64,000 bases of DNA from Maritimibacter sp. 55A14 (GTDB lineage: Bacteria > Pseudomonadota > Alphaproteobacteria > Rhodobacterales > Rhodobacteraceae): the NCBI RefSeq assembly GCF_003122205.1, contig NZ_QEYE01000007.1:1-64000 (forward strand), in the 5' to 3' direction. Positions 44,299 to 53,662 of this stretch are shown here, piece by piece (position 1 is the stretch's first letter; the number at the start of each line of letters is the position of its first letter). Below the pieces are notes generated by a model. That model searched no databases and was not told the DNA's origin. It worked only from the letters and a program-made list of their open reading frames with translations. The translations under genes and the position numbers were made by a program.

Positions 44299-45744
44299 AT
44301 GGTAGTGGCGGAAGGGGATATCGGGCCGGACGGGGTTCTGGTGGTCGATCTCGACGGCACGCTCGTTGAGACCGACATGCTTTATGAGACGTTCTGGGCC
44401 GCCTTCGCCGCGCGCTGGACCACGCCTTTCGGTGCGGCCATGGCGCTGCGGCACGGGCGGGCGGCGCTCAAGCGCTGGCTAAACGCCGAGGCGCAGGTCG
44501 ATGTTTCGGTGCTTCCCTATAACGAGGCGGTGCTCGATTATGTGAAACGCTGGCGCGAGGCGGGCGGGCGCACGGCGCTGGTGACGGCGTCGGAGGAGGC
44601 GCTGGCCGACCGGATCGCCGCACATCTGGACCTGTTCGACGACGTGCACGGCTCGGACGGCACGAGCAACCTGAAGGGCGCCAACAAGGCGCGCTTCCTC
44701 GACGCGCAATATGGCGACACGGGCTATGCCTATATGGGCGACAACACGGCGGATTTCTTCGTCTGGGAGACGGCCGCCAAGGCGATCACCGTCAATGCCA
44801 CGCACGCGGTGCGCGCCGGGGCGGAGGAGCTGGGCCGCGACGTGGAGCATATCGCCTCGCGCGTACCGTCGTCGGAGCCCTATCTCCTCGCGCTCCGGCC
44901 GCATCAGTGGCTCAAGAACATCCTGATCTTCCTGCCGATGCTGGCCTCGCACCAGATCCACGGCGTGACGATCCTGCAAACCGTCTTCGCTTTCGTCGCC
45001 TTCAGCCTCGTGGCCTCCAGCGTCTATGTGCTCAACGATCTGCTCGATCTCTCGGCCGACCGGGCGCATCCGCGCAAACGGTTGCGGCCGCTGGCCTCGG
45101 GCAGCATTCCGATCGCCGACAGCACCTGGCTGGCGCTTCTGCCACTGGCGGCGGGCTTCGTGCTGTCGGTTTTCCTGGGCTGGAAATTCGTCGTCGTGCT
45201 TCTTGGCTATTATGTCGTGACCACGGCCTATTCGCTGTTCCTGAAACGCGCGCCGATCATCGACATCTGCACGCTGGCCAGCCTCTACACGGTGCGCATG
45301 GTCGCGGGCGCGGCGGCAACGGGTATTCACCTTTCAGTCTGGGTGCTGGCCTTCTCGGTCTTCTTCTTCTTCTCGCTGGCCGCGGTGAAGCGGCAAGCCG
45401 AACTGGTCGATTGCGAGGCGCATGGCCGCACGGAGGCCGCGGGCCGGGGCTACAGCGTTTCGGACCTGCCGCTGGTGCGGCAGATGGCGGTCTCCACCGG
45501 CTATGTCTCGGTGCTGGTGCTGGCGCTCTACCTCTATTCGCCGGCGGTCGATCAGCTCTATTCCGAGCCGCGCATCCTTTGGGGAACCTGCCTGGTGCTG
45601 CTCTACTGGATGAGCCGCATCCACCTGATCACCCATCGCGGCAACATGACGGACGATCCAATCGTCTTCGCGGTCAAGGACCGGGTCAGCCAGATCTGTT
45701 TCCTGCTGATCATGGCTTTCGCGGTCAGCGGCGCCGTGATGTAG
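44299..45744 (+). CDS. HAD phosphatase-UbiA prenyltransferase fusion (DPPR-synthase-like)
   Basis: 481 aa from ATG 44299; GTG 44293 is an alternative. Residues about 12-190 are a HAD hydrolase: 'VVDLDGTLVETD' (motif I, nucleophile Asp), 'LVTASEE' (motif II), 'YMGDNTADF' (motif IV). Residues about 195-481 are a UbiA-type prenyltransferase with about eight helices and 'NDLLDLSADRAHPRKRLRP', the NDxxDxxxDrxHPxKxxRP form characteristic of decaprenylphosphoryl-5-phosphoribose synthase. One protein could thus attach phosphoribose to a polyprenyl phosphate and remove the 5'-phosphate, giving a pentofuranose donor for GT-C enzymes. The product is inferred from family knowledge only. Confidence 0.82.
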   Translation: MVVAEGDIGPDGVLVVDLDGTLVETDMLYETFWAAFAARWTTPFGAAMALRHGRAALKRWLNAEAQVDVSVLPYNEAVLDYVKRWREAGGRTALVTASEEALADRIAAHLDLFDDVHGSDGTSNLKGANKARFLDAQYGDTGYAYMGDNTADFFVWETAAKAITVNATHAVRAGAEELGRDVEHIASRVPSSEPYLLALRPHQWLKNILIFLPMLASHQIHGVTILQTVFAFVAFSLVASSVYVLNDLLDLSADRAHPRKRLRPLASGSIPIADSTWLALLPLAAGFVLSVFLGWKFVVVLLGYYVVTTAYSLFLKRAPIIDICTLASLYTVRMVAGAAATGIHLSVWVLAFSVFFFFSLAAVKRQAELVDCEAHGRTEAAGRGYSVSDLPLVRQMAVSTGYVSVLVLALYLYSPAVDQLYSEPRILWGTCLVLLYWMSRIHLITHRGNMTDDPIVFAVKDRVSQICFLLIMAFAVSGAVM

Positions 45745-45764
45745 GGTCAGGCGCGGGCTCAGGG

Positions 45765-46718
45765 TCAGGCGGCGGCCCGGCGTGAGCGCATCTCTGACAG
45801 CGGAAAGACGCAGAGCCCGACCAGCACGGTGAACCACAGCGTCGTGACGCGGATGACGAGGGTGGCCAGGATCGCGGTTTCCGCCGGCACGCCCTGCAGG
45901 AGCAGCAGCCCGACGCAGGCGGCTTCGGTCCCGCCCAGGCCACCCGGCAGGCCCGAAAGCGCGCCCGAGAGCACCGCGGTCAGGAAGATGGCGATGGCGG
46001 CGGAAAGCGGGATCGGCGTGCCCAGCCATGACAGGAGCAGATAGAAGGCCAGCCCCTCCAGACACCATCCCAGCACGCTGATGGCCGTGGTGGGCAAGAG
46101 CACGCCCGGCCCGGTGAAGGAGGCCATGCCGCGGGTCATCCGGCGCAGCCGCACGAAGCTGCGCCCGCCCCGGCCCAAGATGCGCCAGGCGGTTTCCACC
46201 ATCCGGGTCATGAGCTTCGGGCGGCAGGAGATCCAGATGAGGATCGCGGTGATCAGCAGCAGCGGCCAGACCGCGCCGGTGCCCAGGTTGGAGAAGCTCA
46301 CCGCAACGGCGATCGGCAGCACCATCCCGGCCAGTTCCACCGCGCGGTCGGCGAAGGCGATGGGCGCGGCGCGCTCGAGGCTCCAGCCGGTCTCGCGGCC
46401 GATCCAGCGCAGGCGCACCAGTTCGCCCAGCCGGCCCGGCGTCGCCGTCATCGCAAAGCCGCCGAAGAAGTGGCGCAGGTTCTGGCGCAGTCCCGTGGGC
46501 AGGCCGGCGGCGCGCGCCAGGATGTGCCAGCGCGCCGCGCGCACCGCGAAATGCCCGCAGGTCAGGGCCAGGAGCAGGGCCAGCTTGCCCGGACCCAGCC
46601 GGGCGACGCCCGCGCCGGCCTCTACCCATCCGGTGGAGAGAATCGCCCCCGCCATCCCGGCGCCGAAGAGGATCAGCAGCAGGAGCGTGGAGAGCAGACC
46701 GCGATAGCGCCGGAACAT
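45765..46718 (-). CDS. LPG_synthase_TM/AglD-like membrane protein (1)
   Basis: 317 aa from ATG 46718, with AGGAAGGAGAG upstream. Seven to eight membrane helices; 'GHFAVRAARWHILARAAGLP' region, 'FGGFAMTATPGRLGELVRLRWI' region and 'FADRAVELAGMVL' are the conserved parts of the lysylphosphatidylglycerol-synthase transmembrane (UPF0104) family, later 'GALSGLPGGLGGTEAACVGL'. Stand-alone members occur in glycan clusters and are suspected flippases or lipid-carrier handling proteins. Converges with the HAD-UbiA gene. A paralog lies at 57443-58417. Confidence 0.8.
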   Translation of the reverse strand: MFRRYRGLLSTLLLLILFGAGMAGAILSTGWVEAGAGVARLGPGKLALLLALTCGHFAVRAARWHILARAAGLPTGLRQNLRHFFGGFAMTATPGRLGELVRLRWIGRETGWSLERAAPIAFADRAVELAGMVLPIAVAVSFSNLGTGAVWPLLLITAILIWISCRPKLMTRMVETAWRILGRGGRSFVRLRRMTRGMASFTGPGVLLPTTAISVLGWCLEGLAFYLLLSWLGTPIPLSAAIAIFLTAVLSGALSGLPGGLGGTEAACVGLLLLQGVPAETAILATLVIRVTTLWFTVLVGLCVFPLSEMRSRRAAA

Positions 46719-47128
46719 GCTCGGGGTCTCTCCTTCCTGCCGGTGATGCGTGGTTGCGTCAAAATGTGACACACGCGGGCGGATCAAGGTTAGCCCCGAC
46801 GTGCGGGCAGGTCGAGTGCGGCGCGAAAAATTCACCGATTGTAAACCGATAGCTGCCAGTGCTGGTTGAGAGCCGGTCACTTTGCCGTCACCAACGCCGA
46901 TTTGATTTCCGGTTTGGCGGCGGGTTGCGGTTTTATGACGGCAACCGTTGAAACGGCGGATTTCCGCTATTTTGGAGGATCGAAAAGGGATCTTTGGCAA
47001 TCGGGTACGTTTTTTGCCCTATTGTTGCCCAAAACGAAGGGCAGTGTTTCCTCAAAAGCTGTGTTGCCTATGGAGTGTTTCGCGTTAAGGTTGTGTTGTC
47101 CAGGCGCAGAGAATCTCAGGAGAGAGCG
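46719..47128. other. divergent intergenic region
   Basis: 410 bp of reduced GC between the LPG_TM-like gene and the small membrane protein. A weak TTGCCT-N16-TAAGGT pair (about 47060-47090) could drive the small gene. Nothing else supported. Confidence 0.35.
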
Positions 47129-47356
47129 TTGAACATCGTGATTGTCATCTTCGGAATGATCCTCGGCGCCGCCGGCGCGATCACCGCTCTTGTCCAGGGA
47201 TATTCCTTCTGGACGGCGCTGGCGCTTTACTCCGGCATCGGATGCGCCGCGGCGATCCTCGGCCTGATGGCAACTTGCGCGTTCTGGGCGCTCCACTCCG
47301 GCGACGAGGATGCCTGCTACGGCCCGATGGGCGAGCAGGGCCTGCGCGACCACTGA
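47129..47356 (+). CDS. small membrane protein (75 aa), unknown
   Basis: Start is probably TTG 47129, with AGGAGA 7 nt upstream. The protein starts 'MNIVIVIFGMILGAAGAIT' and has two hydrophobic segments (about 2-20 and 28-53) followed by a short acidic tail 'HSGDEDACYGPMGEQ'. No family recognised. It lies alone between two divergent/co-directional glycan genes; either a small inner-membrane accessory protein or an overcalled frame. Confidence 0.5.
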   Translation: MNIVIVIFGMILGAAGAITALVQGYSFWTALALYSGIGCAAAILGLMATCAFWALHSGDEDACYGPMGEQGLRDH

Positions 47357-47820
47357 TCGCGTCCGCGCTGCGGCGCGCCGCCTCCCACTTCCCAAATCTG
47401 CCTCGATTCCACGCCCGCAGACCGCGGCGCGGCCGTTTATGCCCAAAAATGCGGTTTTCCGACCGCACGGCGCTTCGCGGTCCCGGAAAAACCGTGTAGG
47501 CTGCTCAACGGTAGTATGCGGCACCCGTCCTGACACCCCGGATGGTCGGGAGGTCTTGCTCCCCGGATTGGGGCCGGAGGGGAGGGTATTTTGGGAACGG
47601 GTACGATTCTGGCAACCTTGGCTGCCGCCGGCTGCGAGGCCGCAACGCCGGGCTTCATCTTTCCAACCGAAAACGGGGGTCGGGCGTCACGCGGCCACCC
47701 GATGACGCATCCGTGCCATAGAGAAGTCCGGGTTGGGCCGTCAAATCTCGCAAATTCACGGCTATGTGATATTCCGGAAGGGACAACCTTCCGCGTATCA
47801 GGAGGCGACGGGGCATCGCG
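47357..47820. other. intergenic region upstream of the UDP-xylose synthase gene
   Basis: 464 bp without a gene. A 7-bp hairpin (CGGAAGG-5 nt-CCTTCCG, 47775-47793) sits just before the AGGAGG ribosome-binding site of the next gene and could affect its translation. No promoter boxes can be assigned with confidence. Confidence 0.4.
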
Positions 47821-48864
47821 ATGACCAAACCCGAATTACCCAAGGACCAATGGAACGACGATCTGAGCCTGCTGTCCAAGCGCGTACTGGTGACGGGCGG
47901 GGCGGGGTTTCTCGGCTCGCACCTGTGCGAGACGCTGCTCAACCGCGGGCATGAGGTGCTTTGCGTCGACAATTTCTTCACCGGGCGGCGGGCCAATGTC
48001 GGGCATCTGCTGGACAACCCGCGCTTCGAGGTAATGCGCCACGACGTGACCTTCCCGCTCTACGTGGAGGTGGACGAGATCTACAACCTGGCCTGTCCGG
48101 CCTCGCCCTTCCACTACCAGCACGATCCGGTGCAGACGACCAAGACGGCGGTACACGGCGCGATCAACATGCTGGGGCTGGCGAAACGGCTGGGCGCACG
48201 CATCCTGCAGGCGTCCACCTCGGAGGTTTATGGCGACCCGCAGGTGCATCCGCAGACCGAGGACTATGTCGGCAACGTCAACCCGATCGGCAAGCGGTCC
48301 TGCTATGACGAGGGCAAACGCTGTGCCGAGACGCTCTTCTTCGACTATTACCGGCAGCACGGCATGGCCATCAAGGTGGCGCGGATCTTCAACACCTACG
48401 GGCCGCGGATGCATCCCGACGACGGGCGCGTGGTGTCTAATTTCATCATGCAGGCGCTGGCCGGCACGCCGATCACGATCTATGGCGACGGCAGCCAGAC
48501 CCGGTCCTTCTGCTTCGTATCGGACCTGATCGACGGGTTGATCCGGCTGATGGAAACGCCGCCCGAGGTGACCGGGCCGATCAACCTGGGTAACCCGGTG
48601 GAGCTGACCATCCGCGGCTTGGCGGAGGCGATCATCGAGAAGACCGGATCGAAATCCGAGCTGGTGTTCCGCGACCTTCCGCAGGACGATCCGATCAAGC
48701 GCAAGCCCGATATCACGCGGGCGCAGACCTATCTGGGCTGGACGCCGCAAATCGCGCTGGCCGACGGGCTGGACTCGACGATCGCCTATTTCCGGCGCGT
48801 GAACGAGCGGCTGGACCACAAGACCACCGCGCAGGCGGAAGCCGCGGCCATCGCGGGTAAATGA
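47821..48864 (+). CDS. uxs: UDP-glucuronate decarboxylase (UDP-xylose synthase)
   Basis: 347 aa, AGGAGG upstream. Extended-SDR fold: '[19 protein letters not shown]' (NAD binding, residues 22-40), '[12 protein letters not shown]', '[14 protein letters not shown]' (substrate-loop hallmark of UXS), 'STSEVYGDP' and 'YDEGKRCAE' (catalytic Tyr and Lys), '[21 protein letters not shown]'. Converts UDP-glucuronate to UDP-xylose. It starts an operon whose next gene originally overlapped by ATGA (see 48861-49040 and 50219). Supplies xylose or a pentose precursor for the polymer. Confidence 0.93.
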   Translation: MTKPELPKDQWNDDLSLLSKRVLVTGGAGFLGSHLCETLLNRGHEVLCVDNFFTGRRANVGHLLDNPRFEVMRHDVTFPLYVEVDEIYNLACPASPFHYQHDPVQTTKTAVHGAINMLGLAKRLGARILQASTSEVYGDPQVHPQTEDYVGNVNPIGKRSCYDEGKRCAETLFFDYYRQHGMAIKVARIFNTYGPRMHPDDGRVVSNFIMQALAGTPITIYGDGSQTRSFCFVSDLIDGLIRLMETPPEVTGPINLGNPVELTIRGLAEAIIEKTGSKSELVFRDLPQDDPIKRKPDITRAQTYLGWTPQIALADGLDSTIAYFRRVNERLDHKTTAQAEAAAIAGK

Positions 48865-49040
48865 GCGGACGGGCCGACATGCAGCCGTCGTCCCGCAGCC
48901 GGCTCCTGCCCGCCGCGCTGGTTCTGGCGGCGATCCTGATGTGCCTGGGCGCGTTGATCGTGAATTCCGGGCCGCTCTACTATTTCGACTCTGGAAGCTA
49001 CTACAGGCATGGCGAAGGGGCCGGGGCGGGCGGCGTGCCC
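48861..49040 (+). pseudogene. 5' fragment duplicated from the membrane protein at 50219
   Basis: Starts in an ATGA overlap with uxs, 'MSGRADM...' and 'MCLGALIVNSGPLYYFDSGSYY', closely matching 'MSGGADM...' and 'VCLGALIVNSGPLYYFDSGSYF' of the intact gene. It lacks about 13 residues after the Tyr and loses similarity near 49035, where foreign low-GC DNA begins. The copies are similar but not identical. Confidence 0.75.
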
Positions 49041-49347
49041 GTGCTCCGAATCCCCCGCTCAGCATCCACTGGTCAACGGCCCTCGGGACTAACGGAAGTA
49101 CGGTCGAAGCCTCTCAATCGGCTGGTCCGTTGGCCAGAAGTGCCTCCTCAGTACGCTTCTCTCTCTTTTTGGGAGCTTGAATTACACGACCCGAGTAGCA
49201 GGGGGAGAGTTAATGGATACTAAGCCGGCACGAACAGCGAATACCTGTACCAATTGGAAAATGTTGTCTACGGTATGCTAATAGGAGCATCATGGCTAGG
49301 CACATTCTGGATGAAGGCCTAGTGTCGCCTTTAAGAAGGGAAAAAAC
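49041..49347. other. low-GC junction region before the FkbM gene
   Basis: About 300 bp with no gene; composition changes here from that of the replicon to AT-rich DNA. No inverted-repeat ends of an insertion sequence recognised. Confidence 0.4.
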
Positions 49348-50193
49348 TTGACGTCGAGAATAAGGAGAATCTTAGCGCAAAAACTTGGAAACCATGCGAG
49401 ATTGCACGGCCCTGGGTCTAGGTTCTTCTTCCGTCTATCAAAGAAGTACTGGAATCAATACATGAACGCGTCCTTTGATCCTGAAGTGAACGGAGAGTTC
49501 TTTCTTCTAAGATCCCTTCAAGGCTCTCAAATAAAAACTGCTTTTGATGTTGGGGCAAACGACGGTGATCATGCGGGAGAAATGCTTGCAGCTCTTCCAG
49601 ATACAAGGATCTTTGCATTCGAAATGGATTCAGAAATTTCCGAAAAACTCAACGAGCGGTTTATAGATGAGAATAGGGTCACCGTTGTTAATATTGGACT
49701 TAGTGATAGGCGCGGAAACTTCGAGTATTTTTTCAATAGCGCTGGGAATCATAGTGGTACCACCATGTTTTATGATCCAGCGGTAAGACCAAACAAGTAT
49801 TCACATGAAGAGCGAAGTGCAAAATTTGTAACCGGTGATGAGTTTTGCTCTGACGCCGGGCTGGACTCGCTGGACTTTCTTAAGGTTGATACCGAGGGCG
49901 CAGATTTCGCCGTACTAAAGGGTTTCTCTGATATGCTATCAAATAAGAATATTAGACTTCTTCAATTTGAGTATAATTTTCATGCATTCAATGCTCGGGT
50001 ATTCCTCTATGATTTTTATAAATTGCTTGAGTCATTTGACTACAAGGTTGGGAGGTTGTTTCCTAAAGGCGTTGATTTCTCACCTTATTCTATCGAGTAT
50101 GAGGGTTTAAAGGGAATGTATGTTGCGGTTTCATCTAGCGAGCAAAAAATGTTAAATACACTGTCATACAAGCCACCGCATCGAAGCACATGA
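49348..50193 (+). CDS. FkbM-family methyltransferase
   Basis: 281 aa from TTG 49348 (AGAAGGG 7 nt upstream). SAM-binding motif I 'TAFDVGANDGDHAGEML' (about residues 61-77), then 'IFAFEMDSEIS', 'VNIGLSDRRGNFEYF' and the family block 'LDFLKVDTEGADFAVLKGF', all FkbM hallmarks. FkbM proteins O-methylate sugars or polyketides. Strongly AT-rich (23/60 GC at 49681-49740) within a high-GC operon, and flanked by two copies of the start of the gene at 50219, so it arrived by insertion. Likely methylates a sugar of the polymer. Confidence 0.88.
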   Translation: MTSRIRRILAQKLGNHARLHGPGSRFFFRLSKKYWNQYMNASFDPEVNGEFFLLRSLQGSQIKTAFDVGANDGDHAGEMLAALPDTRIFAFEMDSEISEKLNERFIDENRVTVVNIGLSDRRGNFEYFFNSAGNHSGTTMFYDPAVRPNKYSHEERSAKFVTGDEFCSDAGLDSLDFLKVDTEGADFAVLKGFSDMLSNKNIRLLQFEYNFHAFNARVFLYDFYKLLESFDYKVGRLFPKGVDFSPYSIEYEGLKGMYVAVSSSEQKMLNTLSYKPPHRST

Positions 50194-50218
50194 TTTGTAC
50201 AGTGACAAAAAAGACGAA

Positions 50219-51712
50219 ATGAGCGGAGGCGCCGACATGAAATCGCCGCCGCGGCGCGGCTGGTTCCGGACCGCCGCGCTGCTTTCGGTCGCGGTCCTGG
50301 TGTGCCTGGGCGCGCTGATCGTGAATTCCGGCCCGCTCTACTATTTCGACTCCGGCAGCTACTTCAAGCAGGGCGACGCGGCACTGTCGCTCATTCTGCC
50401 CGCGGAGCATGCCGAAGGGGCCGGCGCGGGCGCGGGCGGCCGGATCGAGGATGACGACACGGTGGTCGGCTCACGGTCCATGGTCTATGCGCTGATCGTG
50501 GCGGCGCTCTGGCGGCTGGATGCGCTGTCGGGCCTGGCGATCCTGCATCTGGGCGCGGTGCTGCTGGCGGCCTGGCTGGCGGCGCGGGCCGCGTCTCACC
50601 ATTTCGCGGCACCGCCGGGGCGCGCGGCGCTGGTCGCGGTGCCGCTGCTGGCCGGGGCGCTTGGGGCGCTGCCCTTCTACATCGCCTATGTGATGCCGGA
50701 CATTTTCGCGCCGGTGCTGATCCTCGTCTTCGCCGCGCTGGCCGCGATGAGCCGCCAGATGGGGCCGCTGGAGATTCTCGCCGCGCTGGCATTGGGGTCG
50801 CTGGCGGTGGTCACGCATCCCTCGCATCTGGCGATCGCCGGGCTGATGGTGCCGCTCGTGCTGCTGGGGGCGCTCATACAGTCGCGCCGTCGCTGGTGGC
50901 TGCCGCCGCTCCTGGTGCTGCTGGTCTTCCTGGCCGGCGTGGCGGAGCGCGAGGTGTTCCGGATCGCAGCCAAGACCGTGGCCCACAAGGAGGTGACTTA
51001 TACTCCGCATATCACCGCGCGGCTGATCGTGGACGGGCCGGGATACGCCTATCTGGAGGATCACTGCCCGGACCCGGCGCTTGCCACCTGCCGACTGTAC
51101 GAGGCGCTGTCCTGGTCGGACGATCCCTATCGCTTGACCGTCTCGCATATCATCTTCGAGACCTCGCCCGAGCTGGGATCCTTCCGGCTGCTTCCGCCTG
51201 AGGACCGGCAGCGTGTCGCGGCGGCGCAGCGCGAATTCTTCTTCGATGTGCTGGCGGCGCGGCCCTTCGACATCGGGCTGGCCTTCGCGAAGAACACCCT
51301 GCTGCAATTCCTGTTCTACGATATCGGCATGACGATCCCGACCGACGGCGTGATGGAGAGCGTGCGCAACCAGACCCGGATGCCGGGGCTGGAGGGCGGG
51401 GCGCTGGCCGAAAGCCGGGGCTGGATTTCGGGCGTCATGCAGGTGCAGTCGGTGGTCTATGCGATCTCCTTCGCGGCGGTCGTGGTGCTGCTGCTTTGGC
51501 CCGGCCGGCTGCCCGGCCCGGTGCGCGCCTTCGGCGTGTTCCTGCTGCTGGGGCTCGGCGTGAACGCCTTTGTCTGCGGCGCGGTCTCGCAGCCCGCGGA
51601 CCGCTACGGCGCGCGGGTGATCTGGCTTCTGCCCTATGCCGCGGCCTTCCTGGCCTTGTGTTTCCACGCCGCGCGCGACGCCGCGCCAAATCTCAGCGGA
51701 GGCTCCCGATGA
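50219..51712 (+). CDS. multi-pass membrane protein, GT-C-like, unknown specificity
   Basis: 497 aa from ATG 50219; an in-frame Met 24 nt upstream is not conserved in the duplicate copy. About ten membrane helices. A long periplasmic loop after the first helix begins 'NSGPLYYFDSGSYFKQGD', with an acidic motif placed as in GT-C glycosyltransferases, and a second large loop ('HITARLIVDGPGYAYLEDHCPD' region) carries two Cys. No exact family recognised. It overlaps the GT2 gene by ATGA and sits in the uxs operon, so glycan assembly is the likely role. Confidence 0.7.
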   Translation: MSGGADMKSPPRRGWFRTAALLSVAVLVCLGALIVNSGPLYYFDSGSYFKQGDAALSLILPAEHAEGAGAGAGGRIEDDDTVVGSRSMVYALIVAALWRLDALSGLAILHLGAVLLAAWLAARAASHHFAAPPGRAALVAVPLLAGALGALPFYIAYVMPDIFAPVLILVFAALAAMSRQMGPLEILAALALGSLAVVTHPSHLAIAGLMVPLVLLGALIQSRRRWWLPPLLVLLVFLAGVAEREVFRIAAKTVAHKEVTYTPHITARLIVDGPGYAYLEDHCPDPALATCRLYEALSWSDDPYRLTVSHIIFETSPELGSFRLLPPEDRQRVAAAQREFFFDVLAARPFDIGLAFAKNTLLQFLFYDIGMTIPTDGVMESVRNQTRMPGLEGGALAESRGWISGVMQVQSVVYAISFAAVVVLLLWPGRLPGPVRAFGVFLLLGLGVNAFVCGAVSQPADRYGARVIWLLPYAAAFLALCFHAARDAAPNLSGGSR

Positions 51713-52737
51713 CAGCGGACGCGCCTGTGACGATCAGTGTCGTGATGCCGGCCTACAACGCCGCGCATCTTCTGCCGCGCGTGCTGACGCCGCTTATCGA
51801 GATGCTGAAGGCGGGGGAAGTGACCGAGGTGCTGGTGGTGGACGACCGGTCCACCGACAACACCGCCGATCTGGCGCGCGAGATGGGCGCGACGGTGCTG
51901 ACCACGCCGCAGAATGGCGGGCCGGGCCTGGCGCGCAACCTGGCCGCCGACCATGCGAAGGGCGAGGTGCTGTGGTTCGTCGATTCCGACGTGATCGCCT
52001 GGCCCGACGGCCCGGCGCGGCTGCGCGCGGCCTTTGCCGAGCCGAATGTCGGCGCGGTCTTCGGCTCCTACGATGCCGAGCCCGCGGGCACCACCTGGTT
52101 CACCCGCTACAAGAACCTTCTGCACCGCTATCACCACCAGACCGCCAAGCGCGAGGCGGTGACCTTCTGGGCGGGTTGCGGGGCGGTGCGTAAGGATGTC
52201 TTCCTGGAGGTCGGCGGCTTCGACGTGGAAACCTACGAAGTGCCCTCGATCGAGGATATCGAACTGGGCTACCGCATCGTCGGCAGCGGGAGGCGCATCC
52301 TGGTGGAGCCGGAATTGCTGGGCAAGCACCTGAAGATATGGACGATCCGCAACGGGATGTTCACCGACATCTTCCGCCGGGCGCTGCCCTGGTCGCGGCT
52401 GATGATCGCCCGCGAGGGGTTGACCGACGACCTCAACGCCGCCGCGACCGAACGGCTGAAGGCCGTGGTGGCGGGGCTGCTGCTGCTGTCGGTTCTGGCA
52501 TTTCCCTTCGCGCCGGGGGCGTTCTGGCCCGCGGTGCTGGCGCTGCTGGCGCTGGCGGTGGCGGGCAATCTGGGCCTGGCGCGGGTGCTATATGAAAACG
52601 GCGGCCTGCGTGTGGCGGTGCCGGGCCTGCTCTATCACCAGCTCTTCTTTGTCTATTGCGGGGTAGTCTATGTCTGGTGTCTGTTCGAATACCATGTGCT
52701 CGGCCGGAAGAAAAAACTGCGCGTTGCACGCGATTAG
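51709..52737 (+). CDS. GT2 family glycosyltransferase
   Basis: 342 aa, start in an ATGA overlap. GT-A fold: 'ISVVMPAYNAAHLLP' (residues 9-23), 'VLVVDDRSTDNTADLA', 'WFVDSDVIAWPDG' (D-x-D) and 'GGFDVETYEVPSIEDIELGYR' region (catalytic ED). Two hydrophobic helices near residues 250-295 and one near 300-320 anchor it, so it acts at the cytoplasmic face. Probably adds a sugar to a lipid-linked intermediate. Followed 18 bp later by a sulfotransferase on the same strand. Confidence 0.92.
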   Translation: MTADAPVTISVVMPAYNAAHLLPRVLTPLIEMLKAGEVTEVLVVDDRSTDNTADLAREMGATVLTTPQNGGPGLARNLAADHAKGEVLWFVDSDVIAWPDGPARLRAAFAEPNVGAVFGSYDAEPAGTTWFTRYKNLLHRYHHQTAKREAVTFWAGCGAVRKDVFLEVGGFDVETYEVPSIEDIELGYRIVGSGRRILVEPELLGKHLKIWTIRNGMFTDIFRRALPWSRLMIAREGLTDDLNAAATERLKAVVAGLLLLSVLAFPFAPGAFWPAVLALLALAVAGNLGLARVLYENGGLRVAVPGLLYHQLFFVYCGVVYVWCLFEYHVLGRKKKLRVARD

Positions 52738-52755
52738 CGCCGGGGGGCGAAGCTG

Positions 52756-53658
52756 ATGGGCCGGCTGCCCGATTTCCTGATCATCGGCGCGGCGCGGTCC
52801 GGTACGACCGCCGTCTATTCCTACCTGCGGCAGAACCCGTCGATCTTCATGCCCCGCGCCAAGGAGCCGAATTTCTTCGCCTATGAGGGAGAGGCGCTGG
52901 ATTACAAAGGCCCCGGCGCCGACTACATCAACAACTCGATCACCCGGCTCGACGCCTATAAGGCACTCTTCGCGGGGGCGCCGGAGGGGGCGGTCAGTGG
53001 CGAGGCCTCGCCGCTCTACCTCTACGCGCCGCGTGCGCCGGAGCGTATCCACGCCCATGTCCCGCAGGTGCGGATGGTGGCGATCCTGCGCAACCCGATC
53101 GACCAGGCGCTGTCGCATTTCCACTATGCGCTCAAACAGCGGATCGAGCCCATCGACGATTTCACCGCCGCGCTCCAGGCCGAGGACAAGCGGCTGGCCG
53201 ATGGCTGGCAGCCGCTTTTCGGCTATTCGCGCTTCCCGCGCTACGCCGCGCAACTGGAGCGGTATTTCAAGCTCTTCGACCGCGACCAGATCCTCGTGCG
53301 CACCTATGAGGATTTGCAGACCGCGCCGGGCGATCTGATCGACGAGATCACCGGCTTCATCGGCGCCGATACCTCGTTCCGCCCCGACATGTCCTATCAG
53401 CCCAATGCGGGCGGGGTGCCGCGCAGCAAGTTTTTCCAGGACTTCCTGATGAAGCCCAACCCTGTCACCGGGCTGATCGCGAAGGTCATGCCGCAGGAGA
53501 TGCGGCTGAAGATCCGCGACCGCCTGTCGGGTCTCAATATCCGGCGCGATCCCGCGATGCCGCCGGAGGCCCGGCAGATCCTGCGCGACCGGCTGCTGCC
53601 CGAAATCGACCGGCTGGAGACGCTGATCGAGCGCGATCTGAGCGTCTGGAAGGTTTGA
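52756..53658 (+). CDS. sulfotransferase, heparan-sulfate-type (Sulfotransfer_1)
   Basis: 300 aa with GGGGGG upstream. 'DFLIIGAARSGTTAVYSYL' (residues 6-24) is the phosphosulfate loop and 'VAILRNPIDQALSHFHYAL' (about 110-128) the 3'-phosphate site; 'REPNFF'-like 'AKEPNFFAYE' (about 36-45) is the acceptor-side KEPxFF motif of heparan-sulfate and related sulfotransferases. It is the third glycan-tailoring gene of the uxs operon, so a sugar of that repeat unit is the probable substrate. Converges with the nucleotide-sugar dehydrogenase 4 bp away. Confidence 0.92.
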   Translation: MGRLPDFLIIGAARSGTTAVYSYLRQNPSIFMPRAKEPNFFAYEGEALDYKGPGADYINNSITRLDAYKALFAGAPEGAVSGEASPLYLYAPRAPERIHAHVPQVRMVAILRNPIDQALSHFHYALKQRIEPIDDFTAALQAEDKRLADGWQPLFGYSRFPRYAAQLERYFKLFDRDQILVRTYEDLQTAPGDLIDEITGFIGADTSFRPDMSYQPNAGGVPRSKFFQDFLMKPNPVTGLIAKVMPQEMRLKIRDRLSGLNIRRDPAMPPEARQILRDRLLPEIDRLETLIERDLSVWKV

Positions 53659-53662
53659 GCCG

